Assembly: GCA_020048405.1 (NCBI GenBank)
Contig: JAIFMP010000073.1
Span: 1 to 33,067, forward strand
Reading direction: 5' to 3'
DNA from: Hydrogenophaga sp.
Lineage (GTDB): Bacteria; Pseudomonadota; Gammaproteobacteria; Burkholderiales; Burkholderiaceae_C
Length of the DNA stretch: 33,067 nt
This document shows, piece after piece, positions 1-11,368 of the stretch (its first letter is position 1; the number at the start of each line of letters is the position of its first letter). A model generated the notes under the pieces. The model did not search any database and had not been told where the DNA came from. It saw nothing but the letters and a program-made list of their open reading frames with translations. The translations under genes were made by a program, and so were the position numbers.

Positions 1-887
1 TCCCACTGGCGCACACCCTGTTTGTCAACTGTCAGGCGCAGCAGCCAGCCCGTGGTGCCGCCCGGCACGTTCTCAAAGCTGTCGAACACAAAGTTGCCCA
101 GGCTGTAAACGATGAGCTTGCCTTTGTATCGGTCCACGCCCTGGGTCACGTGCGGGTGGCCGCCCACCACCACGTCGGCCCCTGCGTCGATCATGAGGCG
201 GGCGAGGTCACGCTGGCGCTGGGTGGGCAGCAGTTCGCGCTCCCAGCCCCAGTGCATGAACGGGATGACCACGTCCGCCCCGGCGCGGCGTGCAGCGCGG
301 ATGTCGGCCACCACGTGGCTGTCTTCGCTCCAGGCAATGCCCGGCGTCTCGGCACCCGCCTCGAACGAGCGGGGCTTGAACTCGTTGTAGCTCAGCACCG
401 CAATGGTCAGTCCGTTCTTGCGTATCCAAAGCGGCGCATGGGCTTCGGCCAGGTTGCGGCCGCCGCCAAATCGGGCAATGCCTGCCTCGTCCACATGCCG
501 CATGGTTTCCAGAAACGCCTCTTTGCCAAAGTCGCCCGAATGGTTGTTGGCCAGGGCCAGCGCGTCGAAGCGGCCCTTGAGCACCCGCATCACATGTGGG
601 TGGGCGCGGAAGCTGAAAATCTTGCTTTCCATCGGTTGGCCCACGGTGGCCACGGGCACTTCCAGGTTGCCAATGCGGTAGTCTGCGTCGGCCAGGCGGG
701 ACGCAAAAGGGGCCAGGGGGTCGCCGCTGTCGGCAATCGTTTTGCCAGGGCCGTCAGCCAGCATCAGGTCTCCGGCAAACAACAGGCGCACGGAGCCCGA
801 AGGCGGTGTTGCCGGTTGGGCAAAAGCGGGCATACCCAGGCTGAACATCAGCAGCAGTCCAGCCCAACGAAGGCATGACGCGGTCAT
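1..887 (-). CDS. CapA-family (poly-gamma-glutamate synthesis type) metallophosphatase-like protein, 3' end cut by window edge
   Basis: The minus frame opens at ATG 887 and stays open to base 1, giving about 295 codons without the C-terminus. Residues 1-23 form a Sec signal peptide ending near AFAQ, so the product is exported. The body has the CapA calcineurin-like fold signature: LLFAGDLMLAD near residue 35, NLEVPV, LALANNHSGDFG, an HWGWERE block, GADVVVGGHPHVTQG and YSLGNFVFDS. The Asp and His residues in these motifs are the usual metal ligands. Family members take part in capsule or polyglutamate export, or are uncharacterised phosphatases; no cap or pgs genes lie nearby, so the substrate is unknown. 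Its ATG overlaps the stop of the upstream gene (ATGA), which suggests translational coupling at the end of the ribF-ileS-lspA operon. Confidence 0.85.
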   Translation of the reverse strand, partial: MTASCLRWAGLLLMFSLGMPAFAQPATPPSGSVRLLFAGDLMLADGPGKTIADSGDPLAPFASRLADADYRIGNLEVPVATVGQPMESKIFSFRAHPHVMRVLKGRFDALALANNHSGDFGKEAFLETMRHVDEAGIARFGGGRNLAEAHAPLWIRKNGLTIAVLSYNEFKPRSFEAGAETPGIAWSEDSHVVADIRAARRAGADVVIPFMHWGWERELLPTQRQRDLARLMIDAGADVVVGGHPHVTQGVDRYKGKLIVYSLGNFVFDSFENVPGGTTGWLLRLTVDKQGVRQW

Positions 888-1294
888 GGTCGGCCTTTCT
901 CGCACCAGTAGCGCAGTTCGCCATCTCGCACGGGCTCGTACACCCAGTGCTGACCTGTGAAGCCGTGCCCGCCCTTTACAGGGCGCTGGGCCGATTGCCG
1001 TGCGCTGTATTGGGCTTGGTGGATCGGTGCAGCCCCTGCGTCGTGGTTGGCATAGGTGTAAACCTTCACCGAGGCCAGATCGGCCGGTTGCGTTTGATTG
1101 ACGACACGGAACAAGAAGTACGACCCCACCTCCACAGCTTTCACGGCATAGGGCGAATCCACCGGGGGGGCAACGATGTGCTGCGTTTCGCCGCCGTAAT
1201 CCACATGACACACCACAGGGGTGCCTGGCACCTGTGCCCACGCGGTGCTGCAAAGCAAGGCCCAGCTGCACAGCAGCGTGGTGTGCCGCAGCAC
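884..1294 (-). CDS. Conserved hypothetical secreted protein
   Basis: A 136-residue protein starting at GTG 1294, one base after the lspA stop. An in-frame upstream GTG at 1315 would overlap lspA by 20 bases and give a poorer signal peptide. From GTG 1294 the N-terminus is a short, clean Sec signal (MLRHTTLLCSWALLCSTAWAQ). The mature part carries CHVDYGGETQ, VGSYFLFRVV, VKVYTYANHD and a C-terminal VYEPVRDGELRYWCEKG. One Cys near each end of the mature protein could form a disulfide. I recognise no domain with an assigned function; the position after lspA and before the CapA-like gene suggests a conserved envelope protein carried along in the operon. The stop overlaps the next start (ATGA). Confidence 0.7.
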   Translation of the reverse strand: MLRHTTLLCSWALLCSTAWAQVPGTPVVCHVDYGGETQHIVAPPVDSPYAVKAVEVGSYFLFRVVNQTQPADLASVKVYTYANHDAGAAPIHQAQYSARQSAQRPVKGGHGFTGQHWVYEPVRDGELRYWCEKGRP

Positions 1295-1295
1295 G

Positions 1296-1835
1296 TCAGT
1301 GACCCCGCCGCACACGCAGCACTTCGTCCAGAATCAGGCAGACCGCCCCCAGCGTGATGGCCGCATCGGCCAAATTGAACGCTGGGAAATGCCCGCCGTG
1401 GAACACGCCCGCCAGCCAGGGCCAGTGAAAGTCCAGAAAATCCACCACGTAGCCGTGCAGCAGGCGATCCAGCACGTTGCCCACCGCGCCGCCCAGCAGG
1501 CTGCTGACGGCAAAAGCGAACAGCTTTTGGCCAGGGTGGCTCTTCAGCATCCACACCATGAAAATGGCGGCCACCACGCCAATGCCCGTGAACAGCCAAC
1601 GTTGCCAACCGCCCGCGTTGGCCAGGAACGAGAAGGCAGCGCCGTGGTTGTGCACCCGAACCACGTTGAAAAACGAAGTCACCGGTGTGCTGTCACCCAG
1701 TTGGTAATAGCCCAGGATCAGCGTTTTGGTGAACTGGTCCAGCACCAGAATGATGGCTGCCCACGCCAACCACGGGGCCAGACTGGGGGCGAGTTTGGGT
1801 TGGCCAGATTTGCTGGCCGGTTTGCCGCTGGCCAT
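1296..1835 (-). CDS. lspA: Lipoprotein signal peptidase (signal peptidase II)
   Basis: A 179-residue inner-membrane aspartyl protease that removes the signal peptide from diacylglyceryl-modified prolipoproteins. Four hydrophobic segments are visible (about residues 21-40, 78-97, 104-121 and 152-172). The family motifs are present: [35 protein letters not shown] with Asp123, and [11 protein letters not shown] with Asp157; these two are the expected catalytic dyad. The N-terminal tail is rich in Lys, Ser and Pro, a common extension in this group. The ATG overlaps the ileS stop as TGATG, so the two genes are translationally coupled. The ileS-lspA order is conserved across Proteobacteria. Confidence 0.97.
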   Translation of the reverse strand: MASGKPASKSGQPKLAPSLAPWLAWAAIILVLDQFTKTLILGYYQLGDSTPVTSFFNVVRVHNHGAAFSFLANAGGWQRWLFTGIGVVAAIFMVWMLKSHPGQKLFAFAVSSLLGGAVGNVLDRLLHGYVVDFLDFHWPWLAGVFHGGHFPAFNLADAAITLGAVCLILDEVLRVRRGH

Positions 1836-4738
1836 CAGGCGTGTGCCCGGGGTTCACCGGCTCCATACAGGTTGCTGGTACAGCGGCCACACAGACCGGG
1901 GTGGTTTGCGTCGTGTCCCACGTCCTCACGGTAATGCCAACAGCGTTCACATTTCTGGTGTTTTGAAGCTGAAACGCTTATCTGTATTGCATGGCCAGCT
2001 ATCAATTCAATCTCTGAGGTGATGGTCACAAATTTCAGGTCATCACCCAGGCTGGCCAGCACAGCGTGGTCTTCGCTCGGTACGGTCAGCGTCACGTTCG
2101 CTTGCAGCGACGAGCCCACAGCGCCTGTCGTGCGCACCGCCTCGATTTCCTTGTTCACCAGGTCGCGGATCTCGCGGATGCGCTGCCACTTGGCCAGCAG
2201 CGCTTCGCTGGCGGCGTCGGGTGCGGGCCACACGGTGTAGGTTTCCATGAAGATGGATTCGCTGTGCGGCGCATCCTTCTGGCCCATGAAGCCCCAGGCC
2301 TCTTCGGCGGTGAAGCTCAGGAAGGGTGCCATCCAGCGCACGAATGCGTGTGTGATGCGGTACAGCGCCGTCTGCGCGCTGCGGCGGGCTTTGGAGTTGG
2401 GAGCCGTGGTGTACAGCCGGTCTTTCAGCACGTCGAGGTAGAAGCCACCCAGGTCTTCGCTGCAATACAGCTGCAACTTGGCGACCACGGGGTGGAATTC
2501 GTACTTCTCATAGTGCGACAGGATGTCGGTTTGCAACTGCGCCGCACGCGCCAGCGCGTAGCGGTCGATTTCCAGCAGATCGGCATCGGCCACGGTGTCG
2601 GTGGCGGGGTTGAAGTCGGAAATGTTGGCCAGCAAAAAGCGCAGCGTGTTGCGGATGCGGCGGTAGGCATCCACCACGCGGGCAAGGATCTTGTCGTCGA
2701 TCCCCAGGTCACCCGAGTAGTCGGTGCTGGCGCACCACAGGCGGATGATTTCCGCGCCCATTTTTTCGCTGATGGTTTGCGGGGCCACCACGTTGCCCAC
2801 GCTTTTGCTCATCTTGCGGCCCTGGCCGTCCACGGTGAAACCGTGGGTCAGCAGGCCTTTGTACGGCGCGCGGCCGTACATGGCGCAGGCGGTCAAGAGC
2901 GATGAATGGAACCAGCCGCGGTGCTGGTCGTGGCCTTCCAAGTACAGGTCGGCCTCGCAGCCGTCGTCGTGCGCGTGGGCCAGGCTGCCGTCGGCACGTG
3001 TCTGGCCGTGGCTGCCTTTGAGCACCGTGGTGTGGGTGGTGCCGGAGTCAAACCACACTTCCAGGATATCGGTGCTTTTTGTATAGCTTGAAGCGTCGGC
3101 ACCATCTGCGATGCGGGCCAAAATGTCTGCAACCGTCAGCTTGCTCCACGCCTCGATGCCACCTTGCTCCACCACTGCGGCTGCCAGGTCAACGATCTCG
3201 GGCGTGCGTGGGTGCGGCTCGGCAGTGTCCACATGCAGCAAGAAGGGCAGGGGCACCCCCCAGCTGCGCTGGCGGCTGATGCACCAGTCGGGCCGGTTGG
3301 CAATCATGTCGCGCAGGCGGCCTTTGCCGTTTTCGGGGAAGAAGCCTGTCTCTTCAATGGCAGCCAGGGCCATCTGGCGCAGGGTTTGTGGCGCTTTGTC
3401 GGTGGTGAAAATGCCGTCGCCCTCGTCCATGCGCACGAACCACTGTGCGGCAGCGCGATAAATGACGGGCGTTTTGTGCCGCCAGCAGTGCGGGTAGCTG
3501 TGGGTGATGACCTCGGTGGCCATCAGGCGGCCGTTGTCACGCAGCGTGTCGATGATGACAGGGCAGGCCTTCCAGATGTTCATGCCACCGAACAGTGGCA
3601 GCTCGGCCTCGTACTGGCCGTTGCCTTGCACGGGGTTCAGGATGTCGTCGTAGGCAAAGCCGTTGGCCACGCAGCTGTTGAAGTCGTCGACGCCATAGGC
3701 TGGCGACGAGTGCACGATGCCGGTGCCGTCATCAGCGGTGGCGTAGTCGGCCAGGAACACGGGGGACAGGCGGTCGTAGCCCGCATCCACATGCGCCAGC
3801 GGGTGACGGAAGTTGATTTTTTCCAGCTTGGCACCCTTGGCGTGGGCAATGATGGTGCCCTCCAGTCCGTAGCGTGTCAGGCACTTTTCCACCAGCGTTT
3901 CGGCCAGGATCAGCAGGCCCTTGGGCGTGTCCACCAGGGCGTAGATCAGCTCGGGGTTCAGGTTGAGCGCCTGGTTGGCGGGAATGGTCCAGGCAGTGGT
4001 GGTCCAGATGACCACAAAGGCTTCTTTGGTCAGGCCATGCAGGCCGAACGCGGCGGCCAGCTTGTCGGGTTCGGCACATGGAAATGCCACGTCCAGCGTC
4101 TGGCTCTTTTTGTCCTGGTATTCGATCTCGAATTCGGCCAGTGAACTGCCGCAGTCAAAACACCAGTACACGGGCTTCAGGCCCCGGTACACGAAGCCGC
4201 GCTCCATCACGCGCTTGAAGGCGCGGATTTCGTTGGCCTCGGTCGCAAAGTCCATGGTGCGGTAGGGGCGGTCCCACTGGCCCAGCACGCCCAGGCGTTT
4301 GAAGTCGGCCATTTGCTGCGCGATCTGCTCGGTGGCAAAGGCGCGGGCCTTGGCCTGCATGTCGTCGCGGCTGAGGTTGCGGCCGTGCAGCTTTTCAATG
4401 GCGTTTTCAATCGGCAGGCCGTGGCAGTCCCAGCCGGGGATGTACTGCGCGTCCAGGCCCTTGAGCTGGCGTGCCTTGACGATCATGTCCTTCAACACCT
4501 TGTTCACCGCGTGGCCGATGTGGATCTGGCCGTTGGCGTAGGGCGGGCCGTCGTGCAGGATGAACTTGGGCGCACCTTTGCGGGCTTCGCGCAGCTTGTT
4601 GTACAGGCCGTTGTCTTCCCAGGCCTTCACCCAGCCCGGTTCGCGCTTGGGCAGGTCGCCGCGCATCGGGAAGGGGGTGTCGGGCAGGTTGAGCGTGGCT
4701 CGGTAATCGGCGGCGGCTGTGGGTTTGGTGTCAGACAT
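1835..4738 (-). CDS. ileS: Isoleucine--tRNA ligase
   Basis: A class I aminoacyl-tRNA synthetase of 967 residues that charges tRNA-Ile. The start is ATG 4738 ([20 protein letters not shown]); the frame is open further upstream, but that stretch does not resemble IleS. Visible motifs: the HIGH box GQIHIGHA near residue 70, [10 protein letters not shown], the [14 protein letters not shown] part of the editing (CP1) domain, and KMSKS at Lys642-Ser646. The C-terminal zinc finger is CERCW ... CGRC. Two copies of the interspersed repeat described separately lie in frame, at 3076-3124 in the catalytic half and at 1961-2010 just before the zinc finger. Length and motif order look complete. Downstream lspA overlaps; ribF lies 125 bp upstream. 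Confidence 0.98.
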   Translation of the reverse strand: MSDTKPTAAADYRATLNLPDTPFPMRGDLPKREPGWVKAWEDNGLYNKLREARKGAPKFILHDGPPYANGQIHIGHAVNKVLKDMIVKARQLKGLDAQYIPGWDCHGLPIENAIEKLHGRNLSRDDMQAKARAFATEQIAQQMADFKRLGVLGQWDRPYRTMDFATEANEIRAFKRVMERGFVYRGLKPVYWCFDCGSSLAEFEIEYQDKKSQTLDVAFPCAEPDKLAAAFGLHGLTKEAFVVIWTTTAWTIPANQALNLNPELIYALVDTPKGLLILAETLVEKCLTRYGLEGTIIAHAKGAKLEKINFRHPLAHVDAGYDRLSPVFLADYATADDGTGIVHSSPAYGVDDFNSCVANGFAYDDILNPVQGNGQYEAELPLFGGMNIWKACPVIIDTLRDNGRLMATEVITHSYPHCWRHKTPVIYRAAAQWFVRMDEGDGIFTTDKAPQTLRQMALAAIEETGFFPENGKGRLRDMIANRPDWCISRQRSWGVPLPFLLHVDTAEPHPRTPEIVDLAAAVVEQGGIEAWSKLTVADILARIADGADASSYTKSTDILEVWFDSGTTHTTVLKGSHGQTRADGSLAHAHDDGCEADLYLEGHDQHRGWFHSSLLTACAMYGRAPYKGLLTHGFTVDGQGRKMSKSVGNVVAPQTISEKMGAEIIRLWCASTDYSGDLGIDDKILARVVDAYRRIRNTLRFLLANISDFNPATDTVADADLLEIDRYALARAAQLQTDILSHYEKYEFHPVVAKLQLYCSEDLGGFYLDVLKDRLYTTAPNSKARRSAQTALYRITHAFVRWMAPFLSFTAEEAWGFMGQKDAPHSESIFMETYTVWPAPDAASEALLAKWQRIREIRDLVNKEIEAVRTTGAVGSSLQANVTLTVPSEDHAVLASLGDDLKFVTITSEIELIAGHAIQISVSASKHQKCERCWHYREDVGHDANHPGLCGRCTSNLYGAGEPRAHA
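1961..2010 (+). repeat. Interspersed ~48-bp repeat, copy 1 (inside ileS)
   Basis: Reads TTTTGAAGC ... ACGCTTATC ... GGCCAGCTATCAATTCAA on the plus strand, antisense to ileS. It matches the family pattern: A/T-rich end, GCGCTT-like core, AGCTATCA near the other end. In ileS it encodes roughly [16 protein letters not shown], just before the zinc finger. Confidence 0.6.
3076..3124 (-). repeat. Interspersed ~48-bp repeat, copy 2 (inside ileS)
   Basis: On the minus strand it reads ATTTTGGCCCGCATCGC ... GACGCTTCAAGCTATACAAAAAG. It has the AGCTATAC/AAAA end and a GC-rich opposite end. It is translated in ileS as about [14 protein letters not shown]. Confidence 0.55.
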
Positions 4739-4863
4739 GGGGCGAACGGTTGGGTGCGAGGATGCGGAGTGCCCCGAGGGGCTTGGGGCGCACAGCCGAC
4801 AAGGCGATGCTGCGAAGCGGGTACGCCGGGTGGCGACCACGCCACACAGCACAAGGGTGGGGG

Positions 4864-5940
4864 CTAAATTCGATCGCGCGTGGTCTGGCGACGGGTTTGT
4901 GCGTGGGAGGCAGCAAAAAAAGTGCGTGCATCGTCGCAGTCTTTGGCAATGCCCTGGGTCAGGGCGTTGAGACTGTCGTATTTCAGTTCGTCATGCAGTT
5001 TGTGCAGCAGGTCCACGCGCACGATTTTACCGTAGGCACCCTCGGCTCCGAGGTGGGCAGCCACCTCGGCAGGCCAGTCCAGGCAATGGGTTTCCAGCAG
5101 CACGCGCCCGCCGTTCACATCGTCGGGGTCGAGCGAAGGGCGCACGCCCAGGTTGGCCACACCGGCCAGTGGCGGTGCCGACGGGTTGGGATGCAGGCCG
5201 TGCACCTGCACCGCAAAAATGCCGCTGGCGGCGGGTTTCCAGTGGGCAAACCGCAGGTTCAGGGTGCGAAAGCCGTCGCCTGCGCCGGGGGCAGACGCAC
5301 CCAGCTCGCGCCCAAGCTTGCGGCCGTGCACCACATGGCCCGAAATGCTGTACGGCCTGCCCAGCAGCGCAGCCACGTCGGCCATGCGGCCCTCGCCCAG
5401 CGCCTGGCGCACGGCAGAGCTGGACACGCGCAGGCTGTGCACCTCATACGACTGCATGCGCGCCACGTCGAATCCATGGTGGGCACCGGCGGCGTCGAGC
5501 ATGGCGTAGTCGCCCTTGCGGCCCGCGCCAAAACAAAAATCGTCGCCCACCAGCACGTAGCGCACGCCCAAGGCGTCCACCAGCGTGTCGGTGATGAAGT
5601 CTGCTGCGGTTTGCGTTGCCAAGCGTGCGTTGAAGGGCAGCACCAGGCAACGGTCCACCCCGCAGCGGGCCAGCTCTGTGAGCTTGTCACGCAAGGTGGC
5701 GATGCGCGCAGGGGCGAAGTCGGGTTTGCGCTGTTGGGCGGCAAAAAAGTCGCGCGGGTGGGGCTCGAAGGTCATCACGCAGCTGGGTACGCCCCGGTGG
5801 CGGGCTTCGTTGTTCAGCAGGGCCAGCATGGCCTTATGGCCCCGGTGCACGCCGTCGAAGTTGCCGATGGTGAGTGCGCAGCCCTCCGCTTCGCCGTTGG
5901 GGCGTCGGGGCATGTGGTGCAGACCTCTGAAAATCTTCAT
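4864..5940 (-). CDS. ribF: Bifunctional riboflavin kinase / FAD synthetase
   Basis: A 358-residue enzyme that phosphorylates riboflavin to FMN and adenylylates FMN to FAD. The N-terminal nucleotidyltransferase domain shows [17 protein letters not shown] (GNFDGVHxGH motif, about residues 25-40), [26 protein letters not shown] and [13 protein letters not shown]. The C-terminal kinase domain shows [16 protein letters not shown], then GFRTLNLRF where family members have GFPTAN, and GVANLGVRP. About eight extra residues (ASAPGAGD) separate the GREL and GFRT parts. It is the first gene of the minus-strand operon and diverges from the HNH gene. A hairpin (GTGGCG/CGCCAC at 4830-4845) lies in the 125-bp gap before ileS. 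Confidence 0.97.
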   Translation of the reverse strand: MKIFRGLHHMPRRPNGEAEGCALTIGNFDGVHRGHKAMLALLNNEARHRGVPSCVMTFEPHPRDFFAAQQRKPDFAPARIATLRDKLTELARCGVDRCLVLPFNARLATQTAADFITDTLVDALGVRYVLVGDDFCFGAGRKGDYAMLDAAGAHHGFDVARMQSYEVHSLRVSSSAVRQALGEGRMADVAALLGRPYSISGHVVHGRKLGRELGASAPGAGDGFRTLNLRFAHWKPAASGIFAVQVHGLHPNPSAPPLAGVANLGVRPSLDPDDVNGGRVLLETHCLDWPAEVAAHLGAEGAYGKIVRVDLLHKLHDELKYDSLNALTQGIAKDCDDARTFFAASHAQTRRQTTRDRI

Positions 5941-6088
5941 GGCTATTGGGGTGGCTGGGCGGCGTTTGTCACAGCGGCGCGTTATATTGAAACGCGTTGT
6001 CTTTCTCTATTGTTCCACGGTGCTGGTTGGAACAGTCGTGAGGCAGCGCTGGGGTGAGTGTTCATGGCCGCGTTCGCTGGAGGTGGTT
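5941..6088. promoter_or_regulatory. Divergent intergenic region ribF / HNH gene
   Basis: This 148-bp gap between two divergent genes contains an AT-rich core (GTTATATTG, 5981-5989), which reads as CAATATAAC on the minus strand and is a candidate -10 region for ribF. It also has an inverted repeat GCGTT/AACGC (5979-5983 and 5991-5995), the 8-bp palindrome AACGCGTT (5991-5998) and a second inverted repeat GTTCCA/TGGAAC (6012-6017 and 6028-6033). Assignment is from sequence appearance only. Confidence 0.35.
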
Positions 6089-6627
6089 TTGAAAGTCTTG
6101 AAGCTCTCGGGTCAGGGGTTGCCGCAATCCTGGATCAGCCTGGAAGAGGCTGTGCTGCATTACGCCGCCGGTCAGGTGCGCTGGGAAATGGGCAGCGAGG
6201 TGGCCGTGTTCCACGGTGGGCACAACGCGCTGACAGGTTTGCAATCAGTCATCACCGTGAACTCCATCATTGGCACGCAGGGTTTTGGTGGAGCCAATCC
6301 CTTTGGCGCCACGCCCAGCATCACCAACCCCAAACTGTTTGCCCGCGACCGAAACCTGTGCGCTTACTGCGGAGACCACTTTCAGGAACTCGACCTCACG
6401 CGAGCAAAGGCGGCCCCGATGCCTGGATGAATGTCGTCACGGCTTGCCGCTCATGCAACCATCGCAAAGGCAACCGCACCCCCGAGCAGGCGGGCATGCC
6501 ACTGCTATACGCACCCTATGTGCCCAGCCTGTGGGAAGACTTCATTCTGCGAAACCGCCGCATACTGGCTGACCAGATGGAGTTTTTGATGGCGCACCTG
6601 CCACGCCACTCGCGTTTGCATGCCTGA
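6089..6627 (+). pseudogene. HNH endonuclease gene disrupted by a ~19-nt deletion in the HNH motif
   Basis: The reading frame starts at TTG 6089, preceded by a strong GGAGG at 6079-6083, and encodes LKVLKLSGQGLPQSWISLEE onward. It continues through LFARDRNLCAYCGDHFQELD with the first zinc CxxC pair, then reads LTRAKAAPMPG and stops at 6430. From about 6415 the +1-shifted frame carries the rest of the same family: GGPDAWMNVVTACRSCNHRK with the second CxxC and the HNH Asn and His, through to the stop at 6627. Family members have roughly TR-(D/E)HxxPxS-(K/R)GG at the junction, so about 19 nt are missing, including the first catalytic His. The product as sequenced would be truncated and inactive. 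Whether the lesion is real or an assembly error cannot be told from the sequence. Confidence 0.8.
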
Positions 6628-6730
6628 TGGTCTAGGCCTGCGCGCATAAACAGTGTGTTTTATCACGCGGGTGATGCAAAATTGCGCACCCGCGCGAACC
6701 GCGCGACATCTGTTCTGAAAGTGCTTGTCG
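6628..6730 (+). promoter_or_regulatory. Leader region before the histidine kinase with two mutually exclusive stems
   Basis: Two GC-rich stems overlap. CGCGGGTG (6666-6673) pairs with CACCCGCG (6687-6694) across a 13-nt loop, and CGCGCG (6691-6696) pairs with CGCGCG (6700-6705) across AAC. Only one can form at a time. No T-run follows, so neither is a standard terminator. This could be an operator or a structured 5' leader. Confidence 0.3.
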
Positions 6731-6941
6731 ATGTCTTCTGACGTTTCCGCCCCTGCCCCCTTGCCTGACCAGCCCCCTGTGGCTGGCGCGGCAGTGCCTG
6801 ATCAGGGGCAGGCGTCCGGGGGGGCCTTGAACGCCAACTGGGGCTTGCTGCGAACGGTCATCGACGAGAACCCCAACATCATTCTGCTGAAGGACTGGCA
6901 CGGCCGGTTCCTGCTGGGCAACCGCGCTTTGGCGCAGTTGT

Positions 6942-8894
<1,953 letters not shown>

Positions 8895-8921
8895 CCAACC
8901 AGCGCCCCGGTGGGCGGCTTG

Positions 8922-10049
8922 TCAGGCGAAGACGCCTGCGGTTTCCTGCATGTTGTCGCTCACCACGCCCAAGTGGTGCAGTGTGTCACCCAGGGTCATT
9001 TCAATTTGTGTGAGGCGCTTGAAGCAGTGGCTGACCAGCATTTCATCGGTCACGCCCATGCCGCCATGCAACTGCACCGCCTGTTGGCCCACAAAACGCA
9101 TGCTGTGGCCGAGTTGAACCTTGGCGCGTGACAGCGCCAGGCTGCGCTCGGCGGCGGGTGCACCCATCTTGAGCGTGGCGTAGTAGCTCATGCTGCGGGC
9201 CAGTTCCAGCTGCATCTTCATGTCGGCCACGCGGTGCCGCAGGGCCTGGAAGCTGGCAATGACCACACCAAACTGTTTGCGCGTATTCATGTACTCCACG
9301 GTGAGCGCTACGGTTTTATCCATCACGCCGACGGCCTCCGCGCACAGGGCGGCAAGGGCCACATCAGCCGCCAGTTCCAGCGCGGCCAGGCCGTTGCGCG
9401 TGACGAGGGTGGCCGGGGCATCGGTGAGCGTGACATTGGCCGCACGGCCACCGTCTTGCGTGGCGTGGCCGGTGGTCATCACACCGGGGGCTGTGCGCTC
9501 GACCAGAAACAGCGCCATGCGGTCGCCTGAGGCATCTGCAATGCGTGCGGGCACCAGCGAGGCATCTGCCTGGTCCCCCACGGGAACCATGTGTTTGATA
9601 GCTGAAACTGTCCACCCATCAAGCGATGGAGCCGCTTTTGCTTCACAAATGCCCAATTGGTAACGGGCCTTGCGCTCCTGATGCGCCAGCACCACCAGCG
9701 CTTCGCCGCTGGCGATGCGCGGCAGCCACTGCGCCTGCACGTCGTCCGGAGCGGTGTGGGCCAGCACGGTGCTGGCGGCCAGGGTTTGCGCCAGGGGTTC
9801 GAGCACCAGGCCCTGACCCAGTGCCTGCATGACCACCATGCTGTCGACTGGCCCCATGCCCAAACCGCCGTGTGCTTCAGGCACGGTCAGACCGGTCAGG
9901 CCCAGTTCGGCCAACTCGTTGTAGGCCGCGCGGTCAAAACCGCCTGCTGCGGTGACGGCGCGGCGGCGCTCGAAGGTGTAGGCCTTGTCCACCCAGCGGG
10001 TGACGGCATCGGCCAGTTGCGCCTGGTCGTCGGAGAAATCGAAGTCCAT
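8922..10049 (-). CDS. Acyl-CoA dehydrogenase, pimeloyl-CoA dehydrogenase small-subunit type
   Basis: A 375-residue flavoprotein of the acyl-CoA dehydrogenase superfamily. It begins MDFDFSDDQAQLADAVTRWV and contains GLTVPEAHGGLGMGPVDSMV, TRKQFGVVIASFQALRHRVA (FAD-binding helix region) and VQLHGGMGVTDEMLVSH near the C-terminus. The overall layout matches the small subunit (PimD type) of pimeloyl-CoA dehydrogenase as annotated in many Burkholderiales; true substrates are uncertain and could be medium-chain dicarboxylyl-CoA or other acyl-CoAs. It lies 14 bp downstream of the other dehydrogenase gene on the same strand, with an AGGA Shine-Dalgarno element. A copy of the interspersed repeat (9594-9641) lies in frame and encodes roughly AKAAPSLDGWTVSAIKH. 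Confidence 0.9.
   Translation of the reverse strand: MDFDFSDDQAQLADAVTRWVDKAYTFERRRAVTAAGGFDRAAYNELAELGLTGLTVPEAHGGLGMGPVDSMVVMQALGQGLVLEPLAQTLAASTVLAHTAPDDVQAQWLPRIASGEALVVLAHQERKARYQLGICEAKAAPSLDGWTVSAIKHMVPVGDQADASLVPARIADASGDRMALFLVERTAPGVMTTGHATQDGGRAANVTLTDAPATLVTRNGLAALELAADVALAALCAEAVGVMDKTVALTVEYMNTRKQFGVVIASFQALRHRVADMKMQLELARSMSYYATLKMGAPAAERSLALSRAKVQLGHSMRFVGQQAVQLHGGMGVTDEMLVSHCFKRLTQIEMTLGDTLHHLGVVSDNMQETAGVFA
9594..9641 (-). repeat. Interspersed ~48-bp repeat, copy 3 (inside acyl-CoA dehydrogenase)
   Basis: On the minus strand it reads GCAAAAGCGGCTCCATCGCTTGATGG ... TTTCAGCTATCAAA. The match to the family pattern is strong at both ends and at the CGCTTGATGG centre. It is translated in the 8922-10049 gene. 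Confidence 0.65.
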
Positions 10050-10063
10050 GTGGTTGTCCTGGT

Positions 10064-11266
10064 TCAGCCGAGCACGGTTTGGGCAACGATGTTGCGTTGC
10101 ACCTCGTTGCTGCCGCCGTAAATGGTGGTTTTGCGCATGTTGAAGTAAGTGCTGGCCAGCGGCGCATTGGCCAGGTTGCCCCCGGGGAACTCGGAGAGGC
10201 CCAGCGCCGCGTCGCCTTGCCAGCCTGCGTCCATGGCTTCGAACACGAAGGGCAGGCTGTAGGGGCCGGCGGCCAGCATCATCAGCTCGGCATAACGCTG
10301 CTGGATCTCGCTGCCGCGAATTTTCAGCAGGCCCGCAATGTCCAGGCTTTGTTTGCCGCTTTTCTCGGCGCTCAGCACGCGCAGCACCATCATTTCCAGC
10401 GCCACCACGTCCACCTCCAGCAGGGCAATCTGGTCGCGGAAGCGCTGGTCAGCCCACACGCCTTCTGCCTTGGCAATGCGCTTGAGTCGCTCCAGCTCGC
10501 GCTTGGCGCGGTTCACATCGGCAATGTTGGTGCGCTCGTGGGCCAGCAGGTACTTGGCGTAGTTCCAGCCCTTGTTTTCTTCACCCACCAGGTTTTCTGC
10601 AGGCACTTCGACGTTGTCGAACCAGACTTCGTTCACCTCGCACTCGCCGTCCAGCAGCTTGATGGGCCGCACCGTCACGCCGGGGGTTTTCATGTCGATC
10701 AGCAAAAAGCTGATGCCGGTTTGTGGCTTGCCTTCGGTGCTGGTGCGCACCAGGCAAAAAATCCACTCGCCGTACTGGCCCAGCGTGGTCCAGGTTTTCT
10801 GGCCGTTGACGATGTACTTGTCGCCCACCCGCTCGGCGCGGCACTTGACGCTGGCCAGATCAGAGCCCGAGCCGGGCTCGCTGTAGCCCTGGCTCCACCA
10901 CACCTCGCCGCTGGCAATGCCGGGCAAAAAGCGCTGTTGCTGCTCGGCATTGCCGAAGGCCATGATGACCGGGGCCACCATCACCGGCCCAAACGGCACG
11001 ATGCGAGGTGCACCGGCGAGCGCGCACTCTTCTTCAAACAGGTGTTTCTGAATCGCGGTCCAGCCCGGGCCGCCGAACTGCTGGGGCCAGCCGAAACCCA
11101 GCCAGCCTTTGGCCCCCAGAATTTTGGCCCACCGCTGGTGGTCGTCCCGCGTCAGGCGCAGGGCGTTGTGCACTTTGTGCGAAATGTCGGCGGGCAGGTG
11201 TGCGGCCACCCAGGCGCGCACCTCTTCGCGAAACTGCTGCTCTTCGGGCGTGAAAGCCAAATCCAT
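10064..11266 (-). CDS. Acyl-CoA dehydrogenase, pimeloyl-CoA dehydrogenase large-subunit type
   Basis: A 400-residue flavoprotein. The start is ATG 11266 (MDLAFTPEEQQFREEVRAWV), chosen because AGGAG lies about 8 nt upstream and homologues begin this way; an in-frame ATG 36 nt further up lacks this support. Motifs include QGYSEPGSGSDLASVKCRAE (the flavin-proximal loop), GQKTWTTLGQYGEWIFCLVR, LDGECEVNEVWFDNVEVPAE, LLAHERTNIADV and the C-terminal KTTIYGGSNEVQRNIVAQTV. It is first in a two-gene operon with 8922-10049; the pair probably forms a heteromeric enzyme oxidising an acyl-CoA to the 2-enoyl-CoA, passing electrons to ETF. Confidence 0.92.
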   Translation of the reverse strand: MDLAFTPEEQQFREEVRAWVAAHLPADISHKVHNALRLTRDDHQRWAKILGAKGWLGFGWPQQFGGPGWTAIQKHLFEEECALAGAPRIVPFGPVMVAPVIMAFGNAEQQQRFLPGIASGEVWWSQGYSEPGSGSDLASVKCRAERVGDKYIVNGQKTWTTLGQYGEWIFCLVRTSTEGKPQTGISFLLIDMKTPGVTVRPIKLLDGECEVNEVWFDNVEVPAENLVGEENKGWNYAKYLLAHERTNIADVNRAKRELERLKRIAKAEGVWADQRFRDQIALLEVDVVALEMMVLRVLSAEKSGKQSLDIAGLLKIRGSEIQQRYAELMMLAAGPYSLPFVFEAMDAGWQGDAALGLSEFPGGNLANAPLASTYFNMRKTTIYGGSNEVQRNIVAQTVLG

Positions 11267-11368
11267 GCGCTGTCTCCTGTGAACGGTGTCGGTTTTTAGC
11301 ACGCCCGTTCTTTTCTGGCTTGTCCAGCGTGGGACAGATCAGGGTTTCACCCAGTGTTTGCCGCAGCT

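Noticed and set aside
10079-11299. Long open frame on the plus strand opposite the large acyl-CoA dehydrogenase
   Set aside because: Codon-bias shadow of a conserved flavoenzyme; no start signal or family resemblance.
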